Shown: positions 1 through 7,637 of the stretch, piece by piece
How the letters are laid out: each line of letters begins with the position of its first letter
How positions within the stretch are numbered: position 1 is the stretch's first letter
Assembly (NCBI GenBank): GCA_002426025.1
Contig: DINP01000026.1
Coordinates: 10,289-25,358 of the forward strand
Source: Bacteroidales bacterium UBA5537
GTDB lineage: Bacteria > Bacteroidota > Bacteroidia > Bacteroidales > Lentimicrobiaceae
Reading direction: 5' to 3'
DNA length: 15,070 nt
Program-made: the position numbers and the translations under genes
The notes under the pieces: generated by a model
Databases searched by the model: none
The model's input: the letters and a program-made list of their open reading frames with translations, nothing else
Told to the model about the DNA's origin: nothing

Positions 1-116
1 ATTATGACCTCAGAGCTATGGGAAGGGTTTTCCTGGTCGGTTTCAACCAGAAGGTAGCCAGGTATTCTTGATTTTATTTCAGGATTAATCGTAATGTCGT
101 GAAGATATTCTTTCAT
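1..116 (-). CDS. 5' part of an unrecognised gene, truncated by window edge
   Basis: An ATG on the minus strand opens a frame that stays open for 38 codons to the left edge of the window. The peptide begins MKEYLHDITINPEIKSRIPG and continues with an acidic, Ser-rich stretch. There is no signal peptide or membrane segment in this part. The start lies 2 bp after the stop of the deacetylase gene, and an AAGG sits directly before the ATG, so it is probably the next gene of the same operon and may be translationally coupled. I do not recognise the family from so short an N-terminus. Context suggests a polysaccharide-locus enzyme, but that is inference only. Confidence 0.6.
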   Translation of the reverse strand, partial: MKEYLHDITINPEIKSRIPGYLLVETDQENPSHSSEVI

Positions 117-118
117 CC

Positions 119-919
119 TTAAATGCTTTTTTGGTTCAATACAATATCGTTAATGGTCGAAAACCTGAATCCCTGATCTTTAAGTTTCAGAATAAGATTT
201 TCAGTCAATTCAAAATGTTTGGTATGAAACCGGTGATGAAATAAAACACCAATAATACCGGTATGTTTTTGAGCAAGTGAAATCTGTTCATAAATCTCAT
301 CCAGAGAATAATGATCGGCTGTTGAGGGGCCGGTATATTTTTTTATCAGATTGGCTGATACCGATATTTCCCTGAAATTATACCCATTCCGCTTGTCGGG
401 ATGATAGTTTATTTTCTTGCCCAACAATGTATCTTTTCCCAGGAGCTTTCCGGTAAAATTCTTTAGCCTGATTTTCAGCATAAACTGAATTTTTGAAGAG
501 ATAGCCTGATATTTAAGCTGGTCAATTGCTTTAAGCGTGTGTTGGTTGTAAGTGCCATATGGGAAAGAAAAAACGGGCGACCAAAGATTTCCAAAATACG
601 CGTCCATCATTTCTTTGCCTTTTCGCAGGTCATTTAACTGATCCTGAAAATCTCTGTTACCTCCAAATTCCATTTTCATAGATGGATTTTGAAGGTTATG
701 ATTATAACCATGCTGAATAATCTCAATCAGATCAGGATGTTGGTTTTTTGCCGAAATAAGCCAGTCAACCACTTCACGGGTAATATTGGCAGGCTCCACC
801 GCATGGGAAATAGGAACTTTATGCTGAACGCAAAGTTCAGTGAGTTTGATAAGCTCATTATCAAGCTTATCTCTCACATCGTCGTTTCTGAAAAAAATTA
901 CTGCTTTATTCTGCTTCAT
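119..919 (-). CDS. Polysaccharide deacetylase family protein (CE4-like fold)
   Basis: A 266-residue protein with the landmarks of the NodB/CE4 polysaccharide deacetylase fold. It has FRNDDV at residues 10-15 (the Asp pair that holds the catalytic base), HGYNH at 70-74 (the metal-binding His pair H-x3-H), SFPYG at 118-122 (the usual R-x-PYG region, here without the Arg), and LFHHRFH at 226-232 near the C-terminus (the L-x-H motif). Family members hydrolyse N- or O-acetyl groups from polysaccharides with a divalent metal. No signal peptide is visible, since the N-terminus is MKQNKAVIFF, so it may act in the cytoplasm on a precursor or be a divergent member. It is the penultimate visible gene of the left minus-strand block, after the orphan stretch and before the unrecognised partial gene. 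The substrate cannot be read from the sequence. The fold is fairly sure, activity less so because the Arg motif is missing. Confidence 0.8.
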   Translation of the reverse strand: MKQNKAVIFFRNDDVRDKLDNELIKLTELCVQHKVPISHAVEPANITREVVDWLISAKNQHPDLIEIIQHGYNHNLQNPSMKMEFGGNRDFQDQLNDLRKGKEMMDAYFGNLWSPVFSFPYGTYNQHTLKAIDQLKYQAISSKIQFMLKIRLKNFTGKLLGKDTLLGKKINYHPDKRNGYNFREISVSANLIKKYTGPSTADHYSLDEIYEQISLAQKHTGIIGVLFHHRFHTKHFELTENLILKLKDQGFRFSTINDIVLNQKSI

Positions 920-963
920 CTAAATATTCAACTAATTCAACTTAGGGTTAATGTCGAAAGTGA

Positions 964-1095
964 TTAAAAATAACCCCACTGATAATTTTCCGGTAAAGTG
1001 AGCGTGAATAATGCTTTGTTAAGCCATTCTTCATCTTTCCCAAAAGAAATTTCAGCTATTTCAAGTAGATGGAATTCGCTTCTCCTAAATATGAA
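964..1095 (-). pseudogene. Orphan open stretch, possible gene remnant
   Basis: Between the GT4 gene and the deacetylase gene, a minus-strand frame runs open for 43 codons to a TAA at 964-966. It is bounded upstream by a TGA inside the inverted repeat at the end of the GT4 gene. The peptide looks protein-like: its end includes EISFGKDEEWLNKALFTLTL followed by PENYQWGYF. There is no ATG and no plausible start codon with a ribosome site; an AGGAGAAG lies near its beginning but is not followed by an in-frame start. It could be the tail of a decayed gene or chance. I cannot assign a family. Confidence 0.25.
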
Positions 1096-1115
1096 TCAAT
1101 TAAATTGATTCATAT
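1089..1115. repeat. Perfect 12-bp inverted repeat over a stop codon
   Basis: The arms at 1089-1100 and 1104-1115 are exact reverse complements around a 3-base loop. The stop codon of the GT4 gene (1100-1102) falls in the centre. In RNA it would form a compact but AT-rich hairpin. No T-tract follows on the minus strand, so it is not a textbook intrinsic terminator. It may serve as an RNA 3'-end or stability element, or as a protein binding site. Confidence 0.6.
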
Positions 1116-2263
1116 AATTTTCTGGTTTCCGCTCCTATTATATCCCATGAATAATTCTGCCAGGCCCACTCTTTTATCTTTTCCCTGCTTTCTGGCAAAT
1201 TTCGGTAAATGTCCGAATTAAAGTAATTTAAAATCGTTTTTGCAACTTGGTCTGGATCAGTTGATGGAATCAGGAATCCGGTTTTCCCTTCAACCATATC
1301 GTTTTTAAAATTACCGATATCTGAAACTATAATCGGTAAGCCAAAAGTGTAGGCCATAAAAATTACGCCCGATTGATAGATGTCGCGGTAGGGAAGAATG
1401 ATACAATCTGCTGCCATAAAATACAATTCCACTGCTTCATCAGGTACATATCCGAATTTTGCAACTACCCGATCTTTATCATTCAACGAATCAATTTTAT
1501 GCTGAATGGATTTTGTGAAATCAGCTGATTTTGAATTACCCGCGATCAACAGTCTGGTTTCCTTAAGAAATTCTTCGGGCAAATTGTGAAAGCTGTCAAC
1601 TAAAATATCCAGTCCTTTATAGTAATCAATGTTGCCAAAAAATAACATAACTTTTTCATTTTCCCCAATTTTGAATTTTGCCCTGGCTTGCGATGTAGTG
1701 AGACCCGATTGCGAAACCCGGTTGTTCATGCCATGTTTGATGACTTTAACTTTGCTTTCCCTGGTTGGAAATTCCAGCATCAGTTCCTTTTTGCTTTGCT
1801 CAGTGTGAACGATTAAACGGTGGGCGAGTTTATACAATATCCGCAGACTCATTCTGTTGCCCCAGGTGTCGCAGTTGTCGCGTTTCCCTGAATTGATGTT
1901 GTGAACCGTAAGAACTACCTTATGCCCAAAAATTCTGGCGATGGATGGAAGGATAATTCGGTCAATGAATTTATAGCGATCGAGCCATTGGAAATGCACT
2001 ATTCTACTATTGTGAGATATGAGAAACCATATCTGCAAAAAGTAGTATCTGATAATGTTAGCGCCTTTTGAAAAAAATGAAGTGGTTTTATTAGGCACCC
2101 TGAAAACCGGGTGGTAAACTACATTGCTGAAGGGTTTAAAAATGTCGCTGGTTAAATCAACATCCAGTACATCTATTCTGTCTGATTTGTTTTGAGCAAG
2201 TCCTGAAACAAGGCCATACATATAATCAACCTGCCCTGCTCCATTAAATACCGAAATATTCAT
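1100..2263 (-). CDS. Glycosyltransferase family 4 (GT-B fold), atypical EX7E site
   Basis: A 387-residue two-domain GT-B glycosyltransferase. The N-terminal acceptor domain includes LTVHNINSGKRDN at about 118-130. The C-terminal GT4 nucleotide-sugar domain starts near 205, with MLFFGNIDYYKGLDIL at 206-221 (the loop with the donor-phosphate Lys), then a Rossmann segment ending in AADCIILPYRDIYQSGV at 284-300. Most GT4 enzymes have E-x7-E here; at the equivalent places this protein has Tyr296 and Ala304, in the form YQSGVIFMAYTFGLP. I recall that form from a subset of GT4 proteins, so it may still be active. It presumably adds one sugar to the lipid-linked repeat unit on the cytoplasmic face. 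The start is 10 bp after the stop of the GT2 gene, in the same operon. Sugar donor and linkage cannot be told. Confidence 0.88.
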   Translation of the reverse strand: MNISVFNGAGQVDYMYGLVSGLAQNKSDRIDVLDVDLTSDIFKPFSNVVYHPVFRVPNKTTSFFSKGANIIRYYFLQIWFLISHNSRIVHFQWLDRYKFIDRIILPSIARIFGHKVVLTVHNINSGKRDNCDTWGNRMSLRILYKLAHRLIVHTEQSKKELMLEFPTRESKVKVIKHGMNNRVSQSGLTTSQARAKFKIGENEKVMLFFGNIDYYKGLDILVDSFHNLPEEFLKETRLLIAGNSKSADFTKSIQHKIDSLNDKDRVVAKFGYVPDEAVELYFMAADCIILPYRDIYQSGVIFMAYTFGLPIIVSDIGNFKNDMVEGKTGFLIPSTDPDQVAKTILNYFNSDIYRNLPESREKIKEWAWQNYSWDIIGAETRKLYESI

Positions 2264-2273
2264 ACATTAACTT

Positions 2274-3188
2274 TTAGTAGGACGCACTCTTCTTTTTTAG
2301 CCCGAATAGGCTTAAAATGCGCCATTTTATGAATCCTCCAACGTACAAACAATATTTAATTAGTATTGTTTGGTATGCCAGAATTGAGGTGGCATACCTT
2401 CTGTAAAAGAGAAAATCCTTTCCGATGTGATAGTTTGATTTGATGTCGGTTAATGATCGCATCAATAACCTGAAATTATCCCGGTGCAGCAATCCTGAAT
2501 TGCTTTTATCGTTCCAGATCTCAAGTTGTGGGAATACTTTTATCTGATATCCGGCCTTTTTTGCACGTAATGTATAATCGCTGTCGCCATGGTATTGTGG
2601 GAAATTGAGGTTGTCTAGCATGCCTATTTTCTCAATAACCGATTTGTGAAGTATAGTTCCCATTCCTGGCAACCAGTCCGCACTGTAAATACGTTTGAAT
2701 TTTTCGCTGTCATACGCGTTCATCCCAGTCATGAACTTTCGTCCGTTTCTGGTATCGAAAATGCCACCCATTGACCATATCATTTTGGGGTCGTGGGCAT
2801 AATAAATTTTCGATCCGGCAACTTCGGGTGATTCGGCAATCAGGATTGTGATAAGTTTACTAAAGTAATCAGCAGCAGGAACAATATCATTGTTCCACCA
2901 GAGTAAATAGTTGCAATTGAGTTGGTTAATGGCAAATTTCATCCCTTCATTGATTCCGCCGCTCCACCACAAATTTCCATTTCCTTTCAGTAAAATTGTC
3001 TGCGGAAATTCTGTCTGAATCATCTCTTCGGTACCATCATCAGAACCATCATCAATAACAATAATATTGAATCTGGCCTTTGAAACAGGTTCTCTTTCAA
3101 TTAACCCGTACAATCCCTTCAGGCATTTCGAAGTATATTTAATTCCGTTATGTACCGGAATGAGTATAGCTATATTAAATTTCGTCAT
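2274..3188 (-). CDS. Glycosyltransferase family 2 (GT-A fold), rhamnosyltransferase-like
   Basis: A 304-residue GT2 enzyme. The N-terminal strand AILIPVHNG (7-15) is the classic start of the fold. DDGSDDGT at 46-53 binds the nucleotide, WWNNDI at 97-102 holds the D-x-D-type metal site (here N-N-D), and HGDSDYTLR at 200-208 fits the catalytic-base region (the ED/DxD motif of this family). The GNGNLWWSGGINEGM stretch (69-83) and the short hydrophobic C-terminal helix with a KKKSASY tail resemble WbbL-type rhamnosyltransferases, which elongate O-antigen or exopolysaccharide repeat units. Its ATG overlaps the stop of the polymerase-like gene upstream in an ATGA arrangement, which points to translational coupling. 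The GT2 family is certain; the donor sugar is not. Confidence 0.9.
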   Translation of the reverse strand: MTKFNIAILIPVHNGIKYTSKCLKGLYGLIEREPVSKARFNIIVIDDGSDDGTEEMIQTEFPQTILLKGNGNLWWSGGINEGMKFAINQLNCNYLLWWNNDIVPAADYFSKLITILIAESPEVAGSKIYYAHDPKMIWSMGGIFDTRNGRKFMTGMNAYDSEKFKRIYSADWLPGMGTILHKSVIEKIGMLDNLNFPQYHGDSDYTLRAKKAGYQIKVFPQLEIWNDKSNSGLLHRDNFRLLMRSLTDIKSNYHIGKDFLFYRRYATSILAYQTILIKYCLYVGGFIKWRILSLFGLKKKSASY

Positions 3189-4435
3189 AGTACGTAGTAA
3201 GGTTTTTCAGGGGCGTCCTCTTCTTCTGATTCATCTTCATCCCCAATTTCATCTTTCTCTTCGCTTAACTTACGGTTATGCCTGTCAACATCAATGATGT
3301 AAAGCGTAAAGCAGACTGCGACAATTGAATTTCCTTCACCAAAAGCACCTCCACCGGTAAAAAGTGTCATCAGAATGTTGATGTAAAAGTATTTGATGTA
3401 AACATATTTTTCACTGAGTTTTCCTGTCAATACCCTGATTAAAATGCTGAAAACACCAATCAGAAAGAAAGTGCCAAACTTGCTGAAATCACCAATTAGT
3501 CCAACATCCGATTGATAGAAGCCATAAACATCCCTGTACATTTGAATCATATAACCGTAGGGCGAGTTGGCGCTATCAGCTCCGTTTCCGGTTATATAGG
3601 CTGTCCTGTTGGGAAATAGATCGGTCAAAAAGTATGTTGCTGCCCTTACCCTGATATCTTCTTCGAAACCTTCACTCTGCTCCTGAGAGACATTAAGAAG
3701 ATTAAGGAAGATATCCTGAAACATGAACACCACAGGTATGGCACTGAGTAAAACAAGGATGAGAATTAGAAATTTTGATTTAACCCGCTTGCTCAACAAT
3801 ACATTAATCATGGTGAGCATAAACATTGAAAAAATGATTTGTCGTGTTCCCATCAACACAAATACGCTGAAAAAGAAAAACAACAGAAAAAGCTGGCCAA
3901 CAGAGAAATTTTTAAATAACTTGTTGAGAACATAGAAATAAGCCAACAAGAGATATGACAGCCCGGGTAGGAAGATGCGCAGGGTTCCCCGGTCTTCAGA
4001 AGTTCTGACATCAAATATCTTGTTGGGATGAGCCATGAATTGCATCATATAAAAGACAACATGCGCAACGGCAAGAAATACCATCATTTTTTCAAGATCA
4101 GAGTCGGAAATCCTGATTAAGTGAAGCGCAAAATAGAAAAGATAAAAATACATGAACCGCTGAGCAATCAGTGTTGTGCTAAAGCCCTGCCCGTGACCAG
4201 AATAAGCCATCAACATACTGAGTCCTACTCCTGTGAAAATAAAAATCATTTCCCATTTAAACGAATAGGAGAAGCCTTCACCATGGCTATAAACTAACTG
4301 TAACATTATTACCATCAATATTACCCCGATACCTGCAAGTTCAAGTACTTTGATAATATCTTTGCTCAGGAAGATTACATTAAACATCCCAAGCGAAGCT
4401 ATAATGATAAATAAGATTACTATTTTTTTAATCAT
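3185..4435 (-). CDS. Wzy/O-antigen ligase-like polymerase, integral membrane
   Basis: A 416-residue, highly hydrophobic protein with roughly ten membrane segments, the first at residues 4-22. A polar periplasmic-type region at about 245-315 contains YITGNGADS (280-288) and QSDVGLIGDFSKFG (308-321). GTRQ at 196-199 follows a hydrophobic helix and supplies an Arg of the kind conserved in O-antigen polymerases and ligases. This layout fits the Wzy_C/WaaL superfamily, which joins undecaprenyl-linked repeat units in the periplasm. It is weakly conserved, so the call rests on topology, the motif region and operon position between glycosyltransferases. The C-terminus (about 387-410) is an unusual cytoplasmic tail dominated by Glu and Asp. 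It overlaps the GT2 gene by 4 bp and lies 1 bp after the upstream GT4 gene. Confidence 0.8.
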   Translation of the reverse strand: MIKKIVILFIIIASLGMFNVIFLSKDIIKVLELAGIGVILMVIMLQLVYSHGEGFSYSFKWEMIFIFTGVGLSMLMAYSGHGQGFSTTLIAQRFMYFYLFYFALHLIRISDSDLEKMMVFLAVAHVVFYMMQFMAHPNKIFDVRTSEDRGTLRIFLPGLSYLLLAYFYVLNKLFKNFSVGQLFLLFFFFSVFVLMGTRQIIFSMFMLTMINVLLSKRVKSKFLILILVLLSAIPVVFMFQDIFLNLLNVSQEQSEGFEEDIRVRAATYFLTDLFPNRTAYITGNGADSANSPYGYMIQMYRDVYGFYQSDVGLIGDFSKFGTFFLIGVFSILIRVLTGKLSEKYVYIKYFYINILMTLFTGGGAFGEGNSIVAVCFTLYIIDVDRHNRKLSEEKDEIGDEDESEEEDAPEKPYYVL

Positions 4436-4436
4436 A

Positions 4437-5678
4437 TTAAATGCCTTCTTTCAGCGTTTTGAGTTTATGATTATGTTGTTGTCCTGCCTTTTTATAAGCT
4501 CCGAGGAAAGCCTGGAAATATTCAAGACTTTGGTAATGCATGATTCTTTCGGCTGAATTGGTTTTATTTGCTGCCACGAACCTGGGGTCGGAAAGTGCAG
4601 TTTTAATCAATTCGGCAATTTGATTATAATTGTTGGGATCAAAAACAAAACGGCTGTTGCTGATTGTCTCAGGCAACGAAGTAACATTTGAACAAATTAC
4701 GGGTGTTTGATAGCGCATGGCCTCAAACAATGGCCCTGAACCGGCTTCATAAAGTGTAGGAATAACCACAAGCTCAGCCATATTATACAAGCCTCTCAAA
4801 TCGGCATCGGTCACTATTCCAGTAAATAGAACCTGATCCTCAAGATTAAGTTCCTTTATTCTATGTTCAATATTTTGAAAGTAGCTTGTTTTGTTTCCGG
4901 TTGACACCCAAAATACCTTGATCCCCTCCTCTCTCAAAAGGGCAAGAGCTTCAAGTACAGCTATGTGATTTTTGTGTTCCCATGTAGCCGCAGGGGTAAG
5001 TATAATTTTATCTGGAATGTTGTATTTATCAGCAAGTTCGGAAGGAGTCGTGAATGGTTCATCAGAAACCCAGTCCTCATTTATTGGAACAGGACAAACA
5101 GAAACCTCAGCACTTATATCTCGAAAATACTTTATCAGATCAACTTTTACATGATTATATGACACAATTGCGTGGTTGGTTTCGCTCATAGAGACATAAT
5201 AACTGATGGATTTATAAATCCGTTCAATTGGAGAGAAAAATTCGGGAAAGTGAAATTGCTGGACATCATGCATTGAAATAACTACCGGATATCTGAGGTT
5301 GTATGCAGGTGCGTGTTGGCGCGGTACATGCAACACATCTAGGTTGAATTTATTCAGATAATGCCTGTCGGGGCTCAGAAAATTATAAATTTTATAATAA
5401 ATTCTTTTTGATTTGCGTGTAAGGTAATATCTGGTTAAGTAGAATTCAGCAATCCTCTTGCGAATGTTAAAAAACCATCCATTTTTATCGTACAGAATAG
5501 CCGTTACTTTTGCATCTGATAGAAAATGCCCGAATTCTTCCTTTTGATCAGCAGAATAAAACAAGTAGATTCTGGTAATTTCATCGGATTTAAGCAGCAT
5601 TTTTAAAACATAAATCGAATACTGATATATGCCACCATCACTAACTTTTGTTTTCGATAAATAGTAACCTATTGTCAT
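4437..5678 (-). CDS. Glycosyltransferase family 4 (GT-B fold), canonical EX7E
   Basis: A 413-residue retaining GT-B glycosyltransferase. The glycine-rich acceptor loop is near the start (KVSDGGIYQY, 11-20). The N-terminal domain carries HVPRQHAPA (117-125) and ISMHDVQQFHFPEFFSP (134-150). The donor domain has PAATWEHKNH at 229-238 (the Lys/Arg phosphate loop of mannosyltransferase-like GT4 proteins), LFTGIVTDADL at 274-284, and a complete E-x7-E motif, EAGSGPLFE at 301-309. It resembles WbpY/WbdB-like mannosyl- or related transferases, but the sugar is a guess. It is the first gene of the left minus-strand block, so its promoter should lie in the 514-bp region upstream. I found no clear TAnnTTTG box there on this strand. 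The ATG is preceded by weak ribosome-site sequence, as is usual in this phylum. Confidence 0.9.
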   Translation of the reverse strand: MTIGYYLSKTKVSDGGIYQYSIYVLKMLLKSDEITRIYLFYSADQKEEFGHFLSDAKVTAILYDKNGWFFNIRKRIAEFYLTRYYLTRKSKRIYYKIYNFLSPDRHYLNKFNLDVLHVPRQHAPAYNLRYPVVISMHDVQQFHFPEFFSPIERIYKSISYYVSMSETNHAIVSYNHVKVDLIKYFRDISAEVSVCPVPINEDWVSDEPFTTPSELADKYNIPDKIILTPAATWEHKNHIAVLEALALLREEGIKVFWVSTGNKTSYFQNIEHRIKELNLEDQVLFTGIVTDADLRGLYNMAELVVIPTLYEAGSGPLFEAMRYQTPVICSNVTSLPETISNSRFVFDPNNYNQIAELIKTALSDPRFVAANKTNSAERIMHYQSLEYFQAFLGAYKKAGQQHNHKLKTLKEGI

Positions 5679-5920
5679 AATACGCTCTTTATTTGATGTA
5701 AATGTATAGCTGTTTTCATTGAAGTTTCCATCTTTATATTGAATTATTAACCAGTATAAAATGATGGAGCATTTATTTAAGCATAAATAGCTTTGGATTG
5801 TTCATTTAGGGGACTAAAATTAGAGTATTTCCTTTTACTGGTAATATATTTCTGATTTTTTCACAGGAATTTGATTAAGAATACCGGTGGATGGGATGTT
5901 GAATGATAATTATGCAACAA

Positions 5921-5964
5921 TTTTGGATTTTGGATTTAGTCCGTTTATTTTTATAGTTTTGGAT
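5921..5964 (+). repeat. Three TTTTGGAT words, two overlapping
   Basis: The 8-mer TTTTGGAT occurs at 5921-5928, 5928-5935 and 5957-5964, and a near copy (CTTTGGAT) lies further upstream near 5791. The first two overlap by one base. They fall in the divergent intergenic region. They could be binding sites for a regulator or low-complexity chance in AT-rich DNA. Confidence 0.4.
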
Positions 5965-6094
5965 GGATTGCCAACTTGCATTTTAATATTTAATCCTGTT
6001 AATTTGAAACATCCATTCACGAAGTCCAGACCATTTTTCTGATCTGTTCAGGAATGGGATTCAATTATTGATTAAAAGCAAAATAATTGGTTTT

Positions 6095-6110
6095 CATTAA
6101 CTTTTTAATG
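6095..6110. promoter_or_regulatory. Inverted repeat CATTAA-N4-TTAATG, possible operator
   Basis: A perfect 6-bp dyad with a 4-base spacer lies 11 bp upstream of the -7 box of the MBOAT gene. It therefore occupies the space between the expected -33 and -7 elements, a usual position for a repressor site. It is short and AT-rich, so it may be chance. Confidence 0.35.
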
Positions 6111-6121
6111 GTTGATGTGTT

Positions 6122-6129
6122 TACATTTG
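6122..6129 (+). promoter_or_regulatory. Putative Bacteroidota -7 promoter box for the acylation operon
   Basis: TACATTTG matches the Bacteroidota sigma-ABfr -7 consensus TAnnTTTG exactly. It lies 63 bp upstream of the MBOAT start, which would give a leader of roughly 55 bases. A convincing TTTG-type -33 element is not visible at the expected distance, which lowers confidence. Confidence 0.45.
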
Positions 6130-6192
6130 CGCTTGCATATCTTTTTGATAATAAACATAAAATCAATGTTTAAATCCTAATTTCAGTCTAAT

Positions 6193-7635
6193 ATGCTTTT
6201 TAATTCCATTGATTTTGCCATTTTCCTTCCTGTTGTATTTATCTTGTATTGGTTTGTTACCAATAAAAATCTGAAACTTCAGAATACCCTTATTGTAGTT
6301 TCGAGCTATATCTTTTATGGTTGGTGGGATTGGCGCTTCCTGTCACTCGTGCTTTATAGTTCCCTGGTTGATTTCTTAATAGGTATTGCGTTAGGAAAAG
6401 AGGAGAATCCAACCAAGCGTAAGATACTTGTAACGATTAGTATTGTTGGAAACCTTGGTTTGCTGGGATTTTTCAAATACTATAATTTCTTTCTCGATAA
6501 TTTTATTACTGCATTTTCGTTTTTCGGGCAGGAAATCAGTGCACGCTCACTCAATGTAATTTTGCCTGTCGGGATAAGTTTTTATACATTCCAGACTTTA
6601 AGTTATGGCCTTGATGTTTACAAAAGACGACTGGAGCCTACCAAGGACTTTATTGCTTTTTCTGCATTTGTGGCATTTTTCCCTCAACTGGTAGCCGGTC
6701 CGATTGAACGAGCTACCAATCTGCTTCCGCAATTTTACAAGGCTCGTTCTTTCAGCTATATTAAAGCGATTGATGGTTTGCGACAGGTATTGTGGGGTCT
6801 GTTTAAAAAAGTGGTAATTGCTGATAATTGTGCCGAGTATGCCAATATGATTTTTAATAATTCGGCAGACTATTCCGGAAGCACACTTGTTTTGGGTGTG
6901 CTGTTTTTTGCAATTCAGATTTATGGCGATTTCTCAGGATATTCAGATATAGCTATTGGTACATCCCGCTTATTCGGTTTCGACCTTATGCGAAACTTTG
7001 CATTTCCCTATTTCTCGCGCGATATTGCTGAGTTCTGGAGACGATGGCACATTTCACTCTCAACATGGTTCCGCGATTACCTTTATATTCCTTTGGGAGG
7101 CAGCAAGGGCGGAACCTGGATGAAAGTCAGGAATACCTTTATTATTTTTCTGGTCAGTGGTTTCTGGCATGGGGCCAACTGGACTTTTATTGTTTGGGGC
7201 GCTTTGAACGCTATTTATTTCCTGCCTTTGCTTCTGTTAAAGCAAAATCGTGCCAACCTTGGTACTGTTGCCGAGGGTAAATTATTCCCCGGTATCAGGG
7301 ATTTCTTTTCAATCTCACTTACATTTGCTCTGACCTTGTTTGCCTGGATATTTTTCCGTGCGACTAGTGTCGGTCATGCATTCAGCATTATTGGTGAAAT
7401 ATTCTCACCTTCGATTATACATGCTGTTGAGCTTCCAAAAGTTTCATATGTTGTTATGCTATTGGTGGTAGTGTTTATTATGATTGAATGGATTGGTCGT
7501 GAGGGTCAATATGCAATAGACCGGCTTGAAGTCAGATGGTCAAAACCCATGAGATGGGCGTTGTATTATGGTATTGTGATTGCCATTTTTCTTTTTGCAG
7601 GTAAAGGTCAGGATTTCATTTATTTTCAGTTTTAA
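6193..7635 (+). CDS. MBOAT family O-acyltransferase (AlgI/DltB/PatA-like)
   Basis: A 480-residue polytopic membrane protein. It shows the hallmarks of bacterial MBOAT proteins: the N-terminal MLFNSIDFAIFLPVVF, the central LPVGISFYTFQTLSY (124-138), FFPQLVAGPIER (162-173), YGDFSGYSDIAIG (244-256), RRWHISLSTWFRDYLYIPLGG (283-303) and FWHGANWTFIVWG (324-336). His326 in the WHG motif is the expected catalytic His, and His286 is the second conserved one. Length is normal for AlgI-like members. Such proteins pass an acyl group, usually acetyl, through the inner membrane to a periplasmic partner or glycan. The next gene, an SGNH-like protein 2 bp downstream, is the expected partner, as AlgJ/AlgX are for AlgI or PatB for PatA. 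The family is sure; which polymer is acylated is inferred to be the polysaccharide made by the surrounding locus. Confidence 0.95.
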   Translation: MLFNSIDFAIFLPVVFILYWFVTNKNLKLQNTLIVVSSYIFYGWWDWRFLSLVLYSSLVDFLIGIALGKEENPTKRKILVTISIVGNLGLLGFFKYYNFFLDNFITAFSFFGQEISARSLNVILPVGISFYTFQTLSYGLDVYKRRLEPTKDFIAFSAFVAFFPQLVAGPIERATNLLPQFYKARSFSYIKAIDGLRQVLWGLFKKVVIADNCAEYANMIFNNSADYSGSTLVLGVLFFAIQIYGDFSGYSDIAIGTSRLFGFDLMRNFAFPYFSRDIAEFWRRWHISLSTWFRDYLYIPLGGSKGGTWMKVRNTFIIFLVSGFWHGANWTFIVWGALNAIYFLPLLLLKQNRANLGTVAEGKLFPGIRDFFSISLTFALTLFAWIFFRATSVGHAFSIIGEIFSPSIIHAVELPKVSYVVMLLVVVFIMIEWIGREGQYAIDRLEVRWSKPMRWALYYGIVIAIFLFAGKGQDFIYFQF

Positions 7636-7637
7636 TC

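Larger units (their letters stand above)
5679..6192. promoter_or_regulatory. 514-bp divergent intergenic region between two operons
   Basis: This very AT-rich stretch separates the start of the left minus-strand operon from the start of the plus-strand acylation module, so it should hold promoters for both. No convincing protein gene is present; the longest ATG-led frame noticed is about 17 codons. Visible elements are repeated TTTTGGAT words (5921-5964), a small inverted repeat at 5771-5788 (arms ATTTAT and ATAAAT), and the promoter-proximal inverted repeat and -7 box listed separately. The length is large compared with the near-zero spacing elsewhere in the locus, which suggests regulation or a leader. 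Confidence 0.6.

Noticed and set aside
689..967. A 92-codon plus-strand frame over the deacetylase start
   Set aside because: Most of it is antisense to the deacetylase gene, whose metal-site motifs are clear. The peptide shows no domain.
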